Below are positions 16,262-25,314 of a stretch of 64,000 nt of DNA, in pieces. Position 1 is the first letter of the stretch; every line of letters starts with the position of its first letter. Under the pieces are notes generated by a model that saw nothing but the letters and a program-made list of their open reading frames with translations, had not been told where the DNA came from and did no database searches. The DNA is from Curvibacter cyanobacteriorum (lineage in GTDB: Bacteria > Pseudomonadota > Gammaproteobacteria > Burkholderiales > Burkholderiaceae_C), in NCBI RefSeq assembly GCF_028649475.1, contig NZ_JAQSIP010000008.1, positions 142,646 to 206,645 of the forward strand, read 5' to 3'. Made by a program: the position numbers and the translations under genes.

Positions 16262-17112
16262 AGCACTACCTTGGCGCCAGCAACCCGATGCGCCCCCAGT
16301 TCCAGCCGCTACAGGCCTACCAGGCGCAGCATTTCAGCTGGGCGTTCGACGCTGGTGTGGCCACGCTGACGCTGAACCGCCCCGAGCGCAAAAACCCGCT
16401 GACCTTCGAGTCCTACGCCGAACTGCGCGACCTGTTCAACGCCCTGCGCTACGCCACCGATGTGAAGGCCGTGGTCATCACCGGCGCGGGGGGCAACTTT
16501 TGCAGCGGCGGCGATGTGCACGACATCATCGGCCCGCTGACGCGCATGACCATGCCCGAGCTGATCGAGTTCACGCGCATGACTGGTGACCTGGTCAAGG
16601 CCATGCGCCAGTGCCCCCAGCCGCTGATTGGCGCCATCGACGGCATCTGCGCCGGGGCCGGTGCCATGATGGCCCTGGCCTGCGACCTGCGCCTGGGCAG
16701 CCCACGCGCCAAGACCGCCTTCCTGTTCACCCGCGTGGGCCTGGCCGGGGCCGACATGGGCGCCTGCTCGCTGCTGCCGCGCCTGATCGGCCAGGGCCGC
16801 GCCTCCGAGCTGCTGTTCACCGGCCGCGCCATGGTCGCGGACGAAGGCCTGGCCTGGGGCTTCTTCAACAGCCTGCACCCGGCCGAGGCCCTGCTCGCGC
16901 AAGCGCAGCAACTGGCACGTGGCCTGGCCGATGGCCCCACCTTCGCGCACGGCATGACCAAGACCATGTTGAACCAGGAGTGGGCCATGACGCTGGAGCA
17001 AGCCATCGAGGCCGAGGCCCAGGCCCAGGCCATCTGCATGCAGACGCAGGACTTCCGTCGCGCCTACGAAGCCTTTGCCGCCAAGCAACAACCCCAGTTC
17101 CACGGAGACTGA
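16258..17112 (+). CDS. Enoyl-CoA hydratase/isomerase family protein
   Basis: A 284-residue crotonase-fold enzyme. The two oxyanion-hole segments are present: [15 protein letters not shown] near residue 76 and [16 protein letters not shown] near 127. It overlaps the MarR stop codon (ATGA), so translation is coupled. In the aerobic 2-aminobenzoyl-CoA pathway it would hydrate or open the non-aromatic ring produced by the oxygenase/reductase, before beta-oxidation. The exact substrate is inferred from context. Confidence 0.87.
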   Translation: MKHYLGASNPMRPQFQPLQAYQAQHFSWAFDAGVATLTLNRPERKNPLTFESYAELRDLFNALRYATDVKAVVITGAGGNFCSGGDVHDIIGPLTRMTMPELIEFTRMTGDLVKAMRQCPQPLIGAIDGICAGAGAMMALACDLRLGSPRAKTAFLFTRVGLAGADMGACSLLPRLIGQGRASELLFTGRAMVADEGLAWGFFNSLHPAEALLAQAQQLARGLADGPTFAHGMTKTMLNQEWAMTLEQAIEAEAQAQAICMQTQDFRRAYEAFAAKQQPQFHGD

Positions 17113-17113
17113 G

Positions 17114-18301
17114 ATGCAGCACCCCGCCCCCTGGCCCGCGCGGCCCAACACCCAGCACCTGGGACTGCCTTTCTTCGACGCGGCCCACCGTGACCTGGTG
17201 GCCGGCCTGCTGCCCTGGACCGAGGCCCAGCAGGTTGACGAGCACGACGACCGCGCGGCCTGCCGCGACTGGGTGCAACGCCTGGGTCAGGCGGGCTGGC
17301 TGCGCTACTGCGTGCCGGCCGCCCACGGCGGGGCGCTGCCGCAACTGGACTCGCGCGCGCTGGTGCTGCTGCGCGAGACGCTGGCGTTTCACTCCCCGCT
17401 GGCCGACTTTGCCTTCGCCATGCAGGGCCTGGGCAGCGGCGCCATCACGCTGGCCGGCAACCCGGCCCAGCAGGCCCGGTGGCTGCCGGCCGTGGCGCGT
17501 GGCGAGAAGATCGCGGCCTTCGCGCTGACCGAGCCCGAGGCGGGGTCGGACGTGGCCGCCATTGGCACCGAGGCCACCCTGGCCAGCCCCGGCCACTACC
17601 GCCTGAATGGGGTCAAGACCTGGATCAGCAATGGGGGCCTGGCCGATTTCTATTGCGTCTTTGCGCGCACCGGCGAAGCCCCAGGCACCCGCGGCCTGTC
17701 GGCCCTGATCGTCGAGGCCAACGCCCCGGGCCTGAACGACCAGGAGCACCTGCAGGTGATGGCCCCGCACCCACTGGCCACGTTGCGCTTTGACGACTGC
17801 CACGTCGGCACCGACGCCTTGCTGGGCCCCTCGGGCGGGGGCTTCAAGCTGGCCTTGCAGACGCTGGACATCTTCCGGCCTTCCGTGGCCGCCGCCGCCC
17901 TGGGCATGGCGCGCCGTGCCCTGGCCGAGGCGGTGGCCCACGCACGCCAGCGCCGCATGTTCGGCGCCACCTTGGCGGACTTCCAGCTGACCCAGGCCAA
18001 GCTCGGCGAAATGAGCGCCCTGATCGAAGCCGGCGCTCTGCTGACCTACCGCGCCGCCTGGCTGCGCGACAGCGGTGCCCCGCAGGCCGAGCGCAGCCAG
18101 GCCGCGGCCTGCGCCAAGATGGTGGCCACCGAGAACGCCCAGCGCGTGATCGACATGGCACTGCAAATGCACGGCGGGCGCGGGGTGCAGGTGGGCTGCA
18201 AGGTCGAAAGCCTGTACCGCGACATCCGGGCCCTGCGCATCTACGAAGGGGCCACCGAAGTGCAACAGCTCATCCTCGGCAAAGCCGCCTTGCAAGGTTG
18301 A
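17114..18301 (+). CDS. Acyl-CoA dehydrogenase family protein
   Basis: A 395-residue FAD-dependent acyl-CoA dehydrogenase. Family signatures are [18 protein letters not shown] near residue 135 and [11 protein letters not shown] near 350. The catalytic glutamate is expected in YEGATEVQQ near 383. It starts two bases after the hydratase stop, with GGAGACTGAG as ribosome site. Within this operon it probably oxidises an alicyclic CoA ester formed after ring reduction. An acyl-CoA dehydrogenase also occurs in the Azoarcus 2-aminobenzoate clusters. Confidence 0.9.
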   Translation: MQHPAPWPARPNTQHLGLPFFDAAHRDLVAGLLPWTEAQQVDEHDDRAACRDWVQRLGQAGWLRYCVPAAHGGALPQLDSRALVLLRETLAFHSPLADFAFAMQGLGSGAITLAGNPAQQARWLPAVARGEKIAAFALTEPEAGSDVAAIGTEATLASPGHYRLNGVKTWISNGGLADFYCVFARTGEAPGTRGLSALIVEANAPGLNDQEHLQVMAPHPLATLRFDDCHVGTDALLGPSGGGFKLALQTLDIFRPSVAAAALGMARRALAEAVAHARQRRMFGATLADFQLTQAKLGEMSALIEAGALLTYRAAWLRDSGAPQAERSQAAACAKMVATENAQRVIDMALQMHGGRGVQVGCKVESLYRDIRALRIYEGATEVQQLILGKAALQG

Positions 18302-18304
18302 ACC

Positions 18305-19975
18305 ATGACCGGCACCACCGCTCCCCACGCGCCCGACGCCCCCACCCCCAGCGCCCAGGTCGACCGCTTCGTGCACGACCGCCTGCCACCGGCCGAGCAA
18401 TGGCCGCGCCTGCACTACGACCTGCCCGGCCTGCCCTTGCAGGGCCAGCTCAACCTGGTGGAAGAACTGCTCGACAAAGCCCCACAGCGCGGCTGGGGGC
18501 ACCGCCCGCTGCTGCGTTCGGCCCAGCTCACGCTGAGCTACACCGAGGTGCGCGAGCGTGTGGACCGCATGGCGAACTGGCTGTGCCGTGAGGCCGGCCT
18601 GCAATCGGGTCACCGGGTCCTGCTGCGCGGCGGCAACTCGATCGGCATGGCGCTGGCCTGGCTGGCGGTGGTCAAGGCCGGCGGCATCGCGGTGGCCAGC
18701 ATGCCGCTGCTGCGCGCCCGCGAACTGGGGGACATCATCGACAAGGCCCAGCCCGCGCTGGCCCTGTGCGATGTGCGCCTGCGCGACGAACTGGCGCAGG
18801 CCCAGGCCGAGCACCCGGTGTTGCGCCGCATCGTCTGCTTTGGCTCGCCCGATGACCCCGCAGACCTGGGGGTGTTGGCCGCCTCCCAGCCTGCACATTT
18901 CACGCCCTGCCCCACCGCGGCCACCGACGTCGCCTTGCTGGCCTTCACCTCGGGCACCACGGGCCGCCCCAAGGCCGCCGTGCACACCCACCGCGATGTG
19001 CTGATGGCCTGCGAGGCCTGGCCGCGCCATGTGCTGCGCGCCACCCCCGACGACATCGTGCTGGGCTCGCCACCGCTGGCCTTCACCTTCGGGCTCGGCG
19101 GCTTGCTGGTGTTCCCGATGTGGGCCGGTGCCTCGGTGTACTTTCCGGACGCGGGCTACACGCCTGAATCGATGGTGCGTACCATCCAGGCGGTGGGCGC
19201 CACGATTTGCTACACCGCCCCCACCTTCTACCGCCAGATGGCGCCGGTGGCCCAGGCCCTGGGCGTGCCCACCCTGCGCACCTGCGTGAGCGCCGGTGAG
19301 GCGCTGCCCGAAGCCACGCGCCAGATGTGGCGGTCTGCCACCGGGCTCGAGCTGACCGACGGCATCGGCGCCACCGAGATGTTCCACATCTTCATCTCCT
19401 CGCCGGCCGACGACGTGCGGCGCAGCGCACACGGCACCGCCATTGGGCGCGTGGTGCCGGGCTATGTGGCGCGTGTGGTGGATGACGCCGGCCACGAACG
19501 GCCCCGCGGCCAGGTCGGCAAGCTGACCGTGACCGGCCTGACCGGTTGCCGCTACCTCGACGAACCCCGCCAGCAGCAGTACGTGAAAGCCGGCTGGAAC
19601 TACCCGGGCGACGCCTTTGTCGAGGACGACGATGGCTACTTCTACTACCAGGCCCGCGACGACGACATGATCATCACCGCCGGCTACAACGTGGGCGGCC
19701 CCGAGGTTGAAGACGCGCTGATGCGGCACCCGGCGGTGGCCGAATGCGCGGTCATTGGCGTGCCCGACGCGGAACGCGGCATGGTGGTCAAGGCCTTTTG
19801 TGTGCTGCGCCCGGGCCAGGTGGGCGACGAGGCGCTGGTGCGCGCCCTGCAAGAGCACGTCAAGGCCAGCATCGCGCCTTATAAGTACCCCCGCCAGATC
19901 GAGTTCCGCAGCAGCCTGCCGCGCACCGAAACCGGCAAACTGCAACGCTTCAAACTGAGGAACCCCACACCATGA
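18305..19975 (+). CDS. Aryl-CoA ligase (benzoate-CoA ligase family)
   Basis: A 556-residue AMP-forming ligase of the benzoate/2-aminobenzoate type. Motifs: LLAFTSGTTGRPKAAVHTH near residue 217, the family hallmark GATEMFHIFISSP near 357, DDDMIITAGYNVGGPEVE near 455, and the catalytic lysine in PRTETGKLQRFK near 545. It would make the aryl-CoA on which the monooxygenase/reductase acts, which is the first pathway step although the gene is fifth. Its start is three bases after the dehydrogenase stop, and its TGA overlaps the next start. Substrate preference (anthranilate, benzoate or salicylate) is inferred. Confidence 0.9.
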   Translation: MTGTTAPHAPDAPTPSAQVDRFVHDRLPPAEQWPRLHYDLPGLPLQGQLNLVEELLDKAPQRGWGHRPLLRSAQLTLSYTEVRERVDRMANWLCREAGLQSGHRVLLRGGNSIGMALAWLAVVKAGGIAVASMPLLRARELGDIIDKAQPALALCDVRLRDELAQAQAEHPVLRRIVCFGSPDDPADLGVLAASQPAHFTPCPTAATDVALLAFTSGTTGRPKAAVHTHRDVLMACEAWPRHVLRATPDDIVLGSPPLAFTFGLGGLLVFPMWAGASVYFPDAGYTPESMVRTIQAVGATICYTAPTFYRQMAPVAQALGVPTLRTCVSAGEALPEATRQMWRSATGLELTDGIGATEMFHIFISSPADDVRRSAHGTAIGRVVPGYVARVVDDAGHERPRGQVGKLTVTGLTGCRYLDEPRQQQYVKAGWNYPGDAFVEDDDGYFYYQARDDDMIITAGYNVGGPEVEDALMRHPAVAECAVIGVPDAERGMVVKAFCVLRPGQVGDEALVRALQEHVKASIAPYKYPRQIEFRSSLPRTETGKLQRFKLRNPTP

Positions 19976-20367
19976 TCGAACACCTGCAACCGCCCGGCTG
20001 GGCCGCGCCCAAGGGCTATGCCAATGGCGTGGCGGCGCGGGGCACGATGATTTTTGTCGGCGGCCAGATCGGCTGGAACGCTGAGCAGCAGTTCGAGAGT
20101 GACGACTTCATTGCGCAAACCCGGCAAGCCCTGCTGAACGTGCGCGCCGTGCTCGAGGCCGGGCTGGCCGGCCCCGAGCACATGGTGCGCATGACCTGGT
20201 ACATCGTGGACCGCGACGAGTACAACGCCCGGCTGCGCGAGCTGGGCACCGTCTACCGCGAGGTGATGGGGCGCCACTTTCCGGCCATGAGCTGCGTGCA
20301 GGTCGCGGCCCTGGTCGAGGCCCGGGCTAAGGTCGAGATCGAGGTCACCGCAGTGCGACCCGACTGA
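19972..20367 (+). CDS. Rid-family (YjgF/UK114) protein lacking the catalytic Arg
   Basis: A 131-residue small protein, expected to form trimers. The fold marks GGQIGWN and QTRQALLNVRAVLEAGL are present. RidA enamine/imine deaminases have an essential arginine in PARSCV; here the segment reads FPAMSCVQVA near residue 104, with Met in its place. It therefore belongs with the Rid subgroups that lack this arginine. The gene overlaps the ligase stop and ends the operon. A 2-amino-cyclohexene-carbonyl-CoA is an enamine, so a Rid partner that handles ammonia release would make sense, but the missing residue makes that activity uncertain. Confidence 0.85.
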   Translation: MIEHLQPPGWAAPKGYANGVAARGTMIFVGGQIGWNAEQQFESDDFIAQTRQALLNVRAVLEAGLAGPEHMVRMTWYIVDRDEYNARLRELGTVYREVMGRHFPAMSCVQVAALVEARAKVEIEVTAVRPD

Positions 20368-20515
20368 GCCGGTGGTGCGCCTGGCGACGGCCCTGCGCCC
20401 CCCAGGGCTTGGCCTGGCGGCGACAGCCGCTGCCAAAGCGATCGGCCCCCATGTCAAACGCCGCAGGCCGGAGGCGCAGCACCTGGCCGCCGGCTGCTCG
20501 GGTTATCGTTGGGCC

Positions 20516-21718
20516 ATGCGCTTGACCTGTCTTCTTCTGCGGCGCCTCCGGCTGTCCCCCGCCTTGGTGCGCCTGGGGCGGGGCGGCGTCCTCATGGGCC
20601 TCGGCCTGCTGCTGAGCGGCTGCGCCCAGATGGGCTACTACTGGCAATCGGTTCACGGCCACTGGCAGCTGATGCAGGCGGCGAAGCCGATCGATGACTG
20701 GCTGGCCGATCCCCAAACCCCCGCGCCCCTGCAACAACAGCTGCAATCCGCGCAGCGCCTGCGTCGCTTTGCTGTGCAAGCGCTGGGCCTGCCGGACAAC
20801 GCCAGCTACCAGCGCTATGCCGACTTGCGGCGCCCGGCTGCGATCTGGAACGTGACGGCCGCCGAACCGCTGTCACTGACGCTGCGCACCTGGTGCTTTC
20901 CGGTCGCGGGCTGCATCGGCTACCGCGGTTACTTTGACGCCGCCCAGGCCCACGCCTTGAGCGAGGTGCTGCGCGCTGAAGGCCTGGAAACCCAGGTCTA
21001 TGGGGTGCCCACCTATTCGACCCTGGGCTGGCTGAACTGGGCGGGCGGCGACCCCTTGCTCAACACCTTCATCCACTACCCCGAGGGTGATTTGGCGCGC
21101 TTGATCTTCCATGAGATGGCGCACCAGGTGGTGTACGTCCACGACGACACCACCTTCAATGAATCGTTTGCCACCGCGGTGGAGCAGATCGGGGTGCGCC
21201 AGTGGCTGACCCAGCAGGCCAGCCCCGCAGCCCGTGACGCCTACGCACGCGCCGACCGGCAGCGGCGCGACTTCCGGGCCCTGGTGCGCAGCACCCGTGA
21301 GGCCCTGCTGGCCCTGTATGAGCCCTTTCAGCCGCCGGCCACGCCGCGCGGCGCTGACCGCCCGCCCACCCCCCACGCGGACCCCGAGGCCAGGCGCTCG
21401 GCCCTGGCGCAAAAGGCCGAGGTCATGGCCCAGTTCCGGGCCCGCTACGCGGCCTTGCGCCAATCCTGGGGCCTCGCGCCGGGCCAGCGGTCGGGCTATG
21501 ACCCCTGGGTCGCCGAAGCCAACAATGCGAGCTTCGGCACCCAGGCGGCCTACGATGGGTTGGTGCCCGCGTTCGAGGCCTTGTTCGCCCAAATGCAGAA
21601 GGAGCACGCAGAACCGTGGCCCGCGTTTTATGATGCGGTCCGCCGCTTGGCGCAATTACCTGCCGCTCAGCGGCGCCAAGCCCTGCCAACCCTGCCCGGC
21701 GCGACCGACGGAGATTGA
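20516..21718 (+). CDS. Predicted aminopeptidase lipoprotein (COG4324 family)
   Basis: A 400-residue membrane-anchored metallopeptidase of the Aminopep (PF10023) family. An N-terminal hydrophobic stretch ends in the lipobox LLSGCAQ near residue 35, so the mature protein is a lipoprotein. The zinc site HEMAH lies near residue 199 and a downstream NESFATAVEQ helix supplies further ligands. Start ATG 20516 is chosen for its basic signal peptide; ATG 20594 is a shorter alternative that would still leave the lipobox. It has no ribosome site, and GGTTATCG stands just upstream. The PHA-system gene follows at two bases. The substrate is unknown. Confidence 0.82.
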   Translation: MRLTCLLLRRLRLSPALVRLGRGGVLMGLGLLLSGCAQMGYYWQSVHGHWQLMQAAKPIDDWLADPQTPAPLQQQLQSAQRLRRFAVQALGLPDNASYQRYADLRRPAAIWNVTAAEPLSLTLRTWCFPVAGCIGYRGYFDAAQAHALSEVLRAEGLETQVYGVPTYSTLGWLNWAGGDPLLNTFIHYPEGDLARLIFHEMAHQVVYVHDDTTFNESFATAVEQIGVRQWLTQQASPAARDAYARADRQRRDFRALVRSTREALLALYEPFQPPATPRGADRPPTPHADPEARRSALAQKAEVMAQFRARYAALRQSWGLAPGQRSGYDPWVAEANNASFGTQAAYDGLVPAFEALFAQMQKEHAEPWPAFYDAVRRLAQLPAAQRRQALPTLPGATDGD

Positions 21719-21720
21719 AT

Positions 21721-22059
21721 TTGCCCGACATCCACATCCAACGCGCCCACGCCCTGGGCCTGTCCGCCGCCCGCGAGGTCGCCCGCCGCTGGGCCGAGAA
21801 GGCCGAACGCAAGCTCGACATGCAGTGCCGCTACGACGAAGGCGCCGAGCAGGACGTGCTGAGCTTCACCCGCGCGGGTGCCAGTGGCTCGCTGCAGGTC
21901 ACGGCCCAAGGCTTCGAGCTGAACGCCAAGCTGGGTTTCCTGCTGGGTTCATTCCAGCCCCAGATCGAAGCCGAGATTTCGCGTCAACTCGACGAGCTGA
22001 TCAAACCCCAAGACGGCGTGGCGGCGGTGCCCACGGCACCACAGGCCGGCGCGGCCTGA
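21721..22059 (+). CDS. Polyhydroxyalkanoic acid system family protein
   Basis: A 112-residue protein of the PHA_gran_rgn family, small cytoplasmic proteins linked to polyhydroxyalkanoate granules. It opens MPDIHIQRAHALGLSAAREV, and the helix of AREVARRWAEKAERKL is typical. The start is TTG 21721, seven bases after GGAG; the TTG at 21715 is too near to that site. The ribosome site overlaps the end of the aminopeptidase gene, so the two are probably translated together. No PHA synthase is in this window. Its role is inferred only from family membership. Confidence 0.75.
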   Translation: MPDIHIQRAHALGLSAAREVARRWAEKAERKLDMQCRYDEGAEQDVLSFTRAGASGSLQVTAQGFELNAKLGFLLGSFQPQIEAEISRQLDELIKPQDGVAAVPTAPQAGAA

Positions 22060-22108
22060 CAGGCGACCGCTGGCGCTGGCGGGCACGGGCTGTGCTTGCA
22101 CGGTGGGC

Positions 22109-22654
22109 ATGAACGCTGCCCTTGCCCTGACACCCGCCACCCTGCCCCTGCGCCCGCTGAGCGCCGAACACTTCGCGCCCTTCGGCACCGTGCTGGAAGG
22201 GTTTGGCGACACACCGCCCCCCGGCGCGCGACCCATCAACCAGGGCAGTTGCTGGCGACTGGACTTGGCGCTGCCCCTGTCGCTGCACCACGCGGACGGA
22301 CAAGCAGGCTTGGCTATCTATCAGGCCCAGGCGCGCTCGTTGCCAATCACCGTGCACGAACTGGAGCGTCACAAGCTCGGCAGCCAAAGCTTCATGCCGC
22401 TTGAAGGACAGCGTTTCATCGTGGTCGTGGCCCGCGCCAATGCCCTGCCGGGCCCCGACGACGTGCAGGCCTTCGTCACCAATGGTCAGCAAGGCGTTGT
22501 GTTGCACCCTGGCACCTGGCACCACGCCCTGCTGGCCCTGCAGGACGGCGCCTTTGTCGTGCTGGAGCGGCACACCCCGCCCGGCGCCCCCGTGGACTGC
22601 GAGCTCAGCGGGCTGGCCGCGCCCTTGCAAATCGCCGCCCTCCCCCCCCACTGA
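22109..22654 (+). CDS. allA: Ureidoglycolate lyase (AllA-type)
   Basis: A 181-residue cupin-like enzyme that splits ureidoglycolate to glyoxylate and urea in purine/allantoin breakdown. Family features are LSAEHFAPFGTVLEGFG near residue 17, ERHKLGSQSFMPLEGQRFIVVVA near 87, and GVVLHPGTWHHALLAL near 126, where the histidines probably bind metal. GTG 22103 is an alternative start two codons earlier; neither has a clear ribosome site. No other purine-degradation gene is present here, so it appears to be separated from its pathway. A terminator follows at 22701. Confidence 0.85.
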   Translation: MNAALALTPATLPLRPLSAEHFAPFGTVLEGFGDTPPPGARPINQGSCWRLDLALPLSLHHADGQAGLAIYQAQARSLPITVHELERHKLGSQSFMPLEGQRFIVVVARANALPGPDDVQAFVTNGQQGVVLHPGTWHHALLALQDGAFVVLERHTPPGAPVDCELSGLAAPLQIAALPPH

Positions 22655-22700
22655 GCCTCGGGATCAGCCAGTCGCCCCTGTGACCTGCCAAGGCCCCATG

Positions 22701-22731
22701 GGCCTGCGATGGGCTGGATGGCAGGCCTTTT
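22701..22731 (+). terminator. Probable terminator after allA
   Basis: GGCCTGC (22701-22707) pairs with GCAGGCC (22721-22727) around a 13-base loop, followed by TTTT. The long loop makes it weaker than the other terminators in the window. Confidence 0.5.
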
Positions 22732-22870
22732 GGGGGCTGGGCTGGCGGGGGATGCTGTCGCACTGGAATGCTGACGTGGGGGTTGGTGGGTGCGGGGCTT
22801 TAATGAACGCCCTGTGGGCGCGGCAGGTCCACGCACGCGGGCCCCCCATCCGAACAAGAAGGGGATGCAG

Positions 22871-22904
22871 AAAAACAAAAAACCCACCGAAGTGGGCTTT
22901 TTGC
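22871..22904 (-). terminator. Intrinsic terminator of tRNA-fMet/alpha operon
   Basis: The core stem CCCAC-CGAA-GTGGG (22883-22896) is flanked by A-runs on one side and T-runs on the other, giving a hairpin with a UUCG-type loop and a T-rich tail on the minus strand (complement of 22871-22882). It lies 25 bases beyond the tRNA 3' end. The symmetry also allows termination from the plus strand. Confidence 0.85.
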
Positions 22905-22928
22905 AAAACAGCGGAGACCGCTTGAATT

Positions 22929-23005
<77 letters not shown>

Positions 23006-23014
23006 GTAAGCTAG

Positions 23015-23021
23015 TAGTATA
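23015..23021 (-). promoter_or_regulatory. Possible -10 box for tRNA-fMet
   Basis: TATACT on the minus strand lies about ten bases before the first base of the tRNA. The -35 region at 17-bp spacing does not resemble TTGACA, so independent transcription is only a possibility. Confidence 0.35.
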
Positions 23022-23026
23022 ACCTG

Positions 23027-23425
23027 TTATTCAGCAGCTTGAGCGGCTTCAGCAGAATTATTTTCTTCAGCGCGTTGAACCAGTTCAACCAGGGCCATGG
23101 GGGCGTTGTCGCCAACACGGTAACCCATCTTCAGGATGCGGGTGTAGCCACCGGGACGGGCGTTGAAACGCGGGCCCAGGTCGTTGAACAGCTTGGTGAC
23201 GCTGTCGCGGTCGCGCAGGCGGTCAAAAGCCAGACGGCGGTTGGCGACGGTGTCGACCTTGGCCAGGGTGATCATGGGCTCAACCACGCGGCGCAGTTCC
23301 TTGGCCTTGGGGACGGTGGTCTTGATGACTTCGTGCTCGATGAGCGAGTTCATCATGTTCTGCAGCATCGCCAGGCGGTGCGAGCTGGTGCGGTTGAGTT
23401 TACGAAGGCCGTGTCCGTGACGCAT
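23027..23425 (-). CDS. rplQ: 50S ribosomal protein L17
   Basis: The 132-residue L17 of the large ribosomal subunit near the exit tunnel. The N-terminus [20 protein letters not shown] is the standard bacterial L17 start. It has an alanine/glutamate-rich C-terminal tail ([11 protein letters not shown]) beyond the conserved core. It is last in the alpha operon. A terminator-like hairpin separates it from rpoA, so its output may differ from that of rpoA. The ribosome site is AAAGAAAGGAAAGC. Confidence 0.98.
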   Translation of the reverse strand: MRHGHGLRKLNRTSSHRLAMLQNMMNSLIEHEVIKTTVPKAKELRRVVEPMITLAKVDTVANRRLAFDRLRDRDSVTKLFNDLGPRFNARPGGYTRILKMGYRVGDNAPMALVELVQRAEENNSAEAAQAAE

Positions 23426-23445
23426 AGTGCTTTCCTTTCTTTATT

Positions 23446-23479
23446 TAAAAACGGCCAGCCGGATCAGGTACTGGCCGTT
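23446..23479 (-). promoter_or_regulatory. Terminator-like hairpin between rpoA and rplQ
   Basis: On the minus strand AACGGCCAG and CTGGCCGTT form a perfect 9-bp stem around a 12-base loop, followed by TTT before AAATAAAG. It lies inside the operon about 20 bases before the rplQ start. It has the form of an intrinsic terminator and could reduce readthrough from rpoA into rplQ and tRNA-fMet. Confidence 0.65.
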
Positions 23480-23552
23480 GCACTTGCTGCCCTGGCGCGA
23501 GCCGGGCAGCGGGGTGATCCGCTCACCAAAGAGCGGAGCCCAAGATTATAGC

Positions 23553-24542
23553 TTAACGCTTGTCCAAACCAGCGGGCGGCCAGCTTTCCAGCTTCATGCC
23601 CAGGGTCAGACCACGCGAAGCCAAGACTTCCTTGATTTCGTTGAGCGACTTGCGACCCAGGTTCGGGGTCTTGAGCAACTCGTTCTCGGTGCGCTGAATC
23701 AGGTCGCCGATGTAGTAGATGTTTTCGGCCTTCAGGCAGTTGGCCGAACGGACGGTCAGTTCCAGCTCGTCGACAGGACGCAGCAGGATCGGATCGAACG
23801 AAGCACCCACCGGACGCGACGGCGTGTCGAACGAAGCGATTTCGCCACCTTCGAGTTGCGCGAACACCGCCAGTTGTTCGACCAGGATCTTGGCCGAAGC
23901 ACGCACGGCATCTTCAGCCGCGACCGCGCCGTTGGTTTCAATCTCAACCACCAGCTTGTCGAGGTCGGTGCGCTGTTCCACACGGGCGCTTTCCACGGTG
24001 TAGCTCACGCGACGGACCGGGGAGAACGATGCATCGAGAACGATGCGGCCGATGGACTTGGTCGACTCGTCAGCGAAGCGACGGAGGTTGCCCGGCACAT
24101 AGCCACGGCCCTTTTCCACCTTGATCTGCATGTCGAGCTTGCCACCCGCCGACAGCGTGGCGATCACGTGGTCGGGGTTGATGATCTCAACGTCGTGTGG
24201 GGTTTGGATGTCACCAGCCGTCACCACACCTTCGCCATCCTTGCGCAGGCTCAGGGTCACTTCGTCACGGTTGTGCAGCTTGAACACAACGCCCTTCAGG
24301 TTCAGAAGGATGTTGACGACGTCTTCCTGAACACCGTCAATCGACGAGTACTCATGCAGAACACCGGCGATCGTGACTTCAGTCGCTGCGTACCCCACCA
24401 TGGAAGACAGCAGAACACGCCGAATGGCGTTGCCCAGCGTATGACCGTAACCGCGTTCGAACGGTTCCAGTGCGACCTTGGCGCGGTTGTTGCCAAGCTG
24501 TTCCACGGTGATTGCTTTGGGTTTCAGCAAATTGGTTTGCAT
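23553..24542 (-). CDS. rpoA: DNA-directed RNA polymerase subunit alpha
   Basis: The 329-residue alpha subunit, which dimerises to nucleate RNA polymerase assembly and contacts activators and UP elements. The N-terminal domain has [18 protein letters not shown] near residue 31 and the C-terminal domain has [19 protein letters not shown] near 295. Length is as usual. It is preceded by a perfect 12-bp hairpin in the 105-bp gap after rpsD. A ribosome site GAGAGGAAG precedes ATG 24542. Confidence 0.98.
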   Translation of the reverse strand: MQTNLLKPKAITVEQLGNNRAKVALEPFERGYGHTLGNAIRRVLLSSMVGYAATEVTIAGVLHEYSSIDGVQEDVVNILLNLKGVVFKLHNRDEVTLSLRKDGEGVVTAGDIQTPHDVEIINPDHVIATLSAGGKLDMQIKVEKGRGYVPGNLRRFADESTKSIGRIVLDASFSPVRRVSYTVESARVEQRTDLDKLVVEIETNGAVAAEDAVRASAKILVEQLAVFAQLEGGEIASFDTPSRPVGASFDPILLRPVDELELTVRSANCLKAENIYYIGDLIQRTENELLKTPNLGRKSLNEIKEVLASRGLTLGMKLESWPPAGLDKR

Positions 24543-24596
24543 TCAGACTTCCTCTCAATACCCCCGGCTCGTTACACCGGTAAGGCTGGTGAAGCA

Positions 24597-24624
24597 CCTA
24601 TACCGCGGTGCCCCGCGGTATAGG
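24597..24624 (-). promoter_or_regulatory. Perfect 12-bp hairpin between rpsD and rpoA
   Basis: Arms CCTATACCGCGG (24597-24608) and CCGCGGTATAGG (24613-24624) pair perfectly around a 4-base loop. There is no U-run, so it is not an intrinsic terminator. It may be a processing or stability site, or a protein-binding site that sets the rpsD/rpoA ratio. Confidence 0.75.
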
Positions 24625-24647
24625 AACGATTTCAATTGAACGGATGA

Positions 24648-25271
24648 TTAACGCGAATACAGTTCAACGATCAGCGATTCGTTGATGTCTGCACCGAACT
24701 CATCACGGTCAGGCGACTTCTTGAAAGTGCCTTCGACCTTGTCCGCATTGACTTCAACCCAAGCCGGGATGCCGACTTGTTGAGCCAATTGGAGAGCTTC
24801 AGCCACACGGCCTTGCTTCTTGGACTTTTCGCGGACAGCGATCACGTCACCGGCCTTGACCAGGTACGACGGGATGTTGACCGATTGGCCGTTCACGGTG
24901 ATGGCCTTGTGCGAAACCAGCTGACGTGCTTCAGCGCGGGTCGAACCGAAGCCCATGCGGTACACCACGTTGTCCAGACGGGACTCGAGGATGAACAGCA
25001 GGTTGGCGCCGGTGTTGCCACGGCGACGGTCAGCTTCTTCGAAGTAGCGGCGGAATTGCTTTTCCAGCACGCCGTACATGCGCTTGACCTTCTGCTTTTC
25101 ACGCAGTTGCAGACCGAAGTCAGAGGTACGGGCACCCGAGGTGCGGCCGTGCTGACCAGGCTTGGAATCGAACTTGGCCTTGTCCGCGATCGAGCGACGG
25201 GCGCTCTTCAGGAACAGGTCGGTGCCTTCACGGCGGGAGAGTTTGGCCTTGGGGCCGAGGTAACGTGCCAC
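24648..25271 (-). CDS. rpsD: 30S ribosomal protein S4
   Basis: The 207-residue S4 primary 16S rRNA binder and, in Escherichia coli, the translational repressor of the alpha operon. The start [20 protein letters not shown] lacks the zinc-binding cysteines seen in some bacteria. The S4 RNA-binding domain is at [21 protein letters not shown], near residues 97-117, with the [10 protein letters not shown] tail loop near 150. It is preceded by a 9-bp perfect stem-loop in the gap after rpsK. Confidence 0.98.
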   Translation of the reverse strand: MARYLGPKAKLSRREGTDLFLKSARRSIADKAKFDSKPGQHGRTSGARTSDFGLQLREKQKVKRMYGVLEKQFRRYFEEADRRRGNTGANLLFILESRLDNVVYRMGFGSTRAEARQLVSHKAITVNGQSVNIPSYLVKAGDVIAVREKSKKQGRVAEALQLAQQVGIPAWVEVNADKVEGTFKKSPDRDEFGADINESLIVELYSR

Positions 25272-25314
25272 TTGAGCTTCCTTTTATGTCATCTTCCACA
25301 CGAAACGTGCGGGA

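Noticed and set aside
16258..20367. Classical benzoyl-CoA epoxidation (box) pathway
   Set aside because: No boxA, boxB or boxC-like genes are present; the fused monooxygenase/reductase indicates the aminobenzoyl-CoA-type route.
24648..25271. Second, zinc-type S4 gene or mobile insertion in the ribosomal block
   Set aside because: All ribosomal genes are single, uniform in composition and in canonical order; only infA is damaged.
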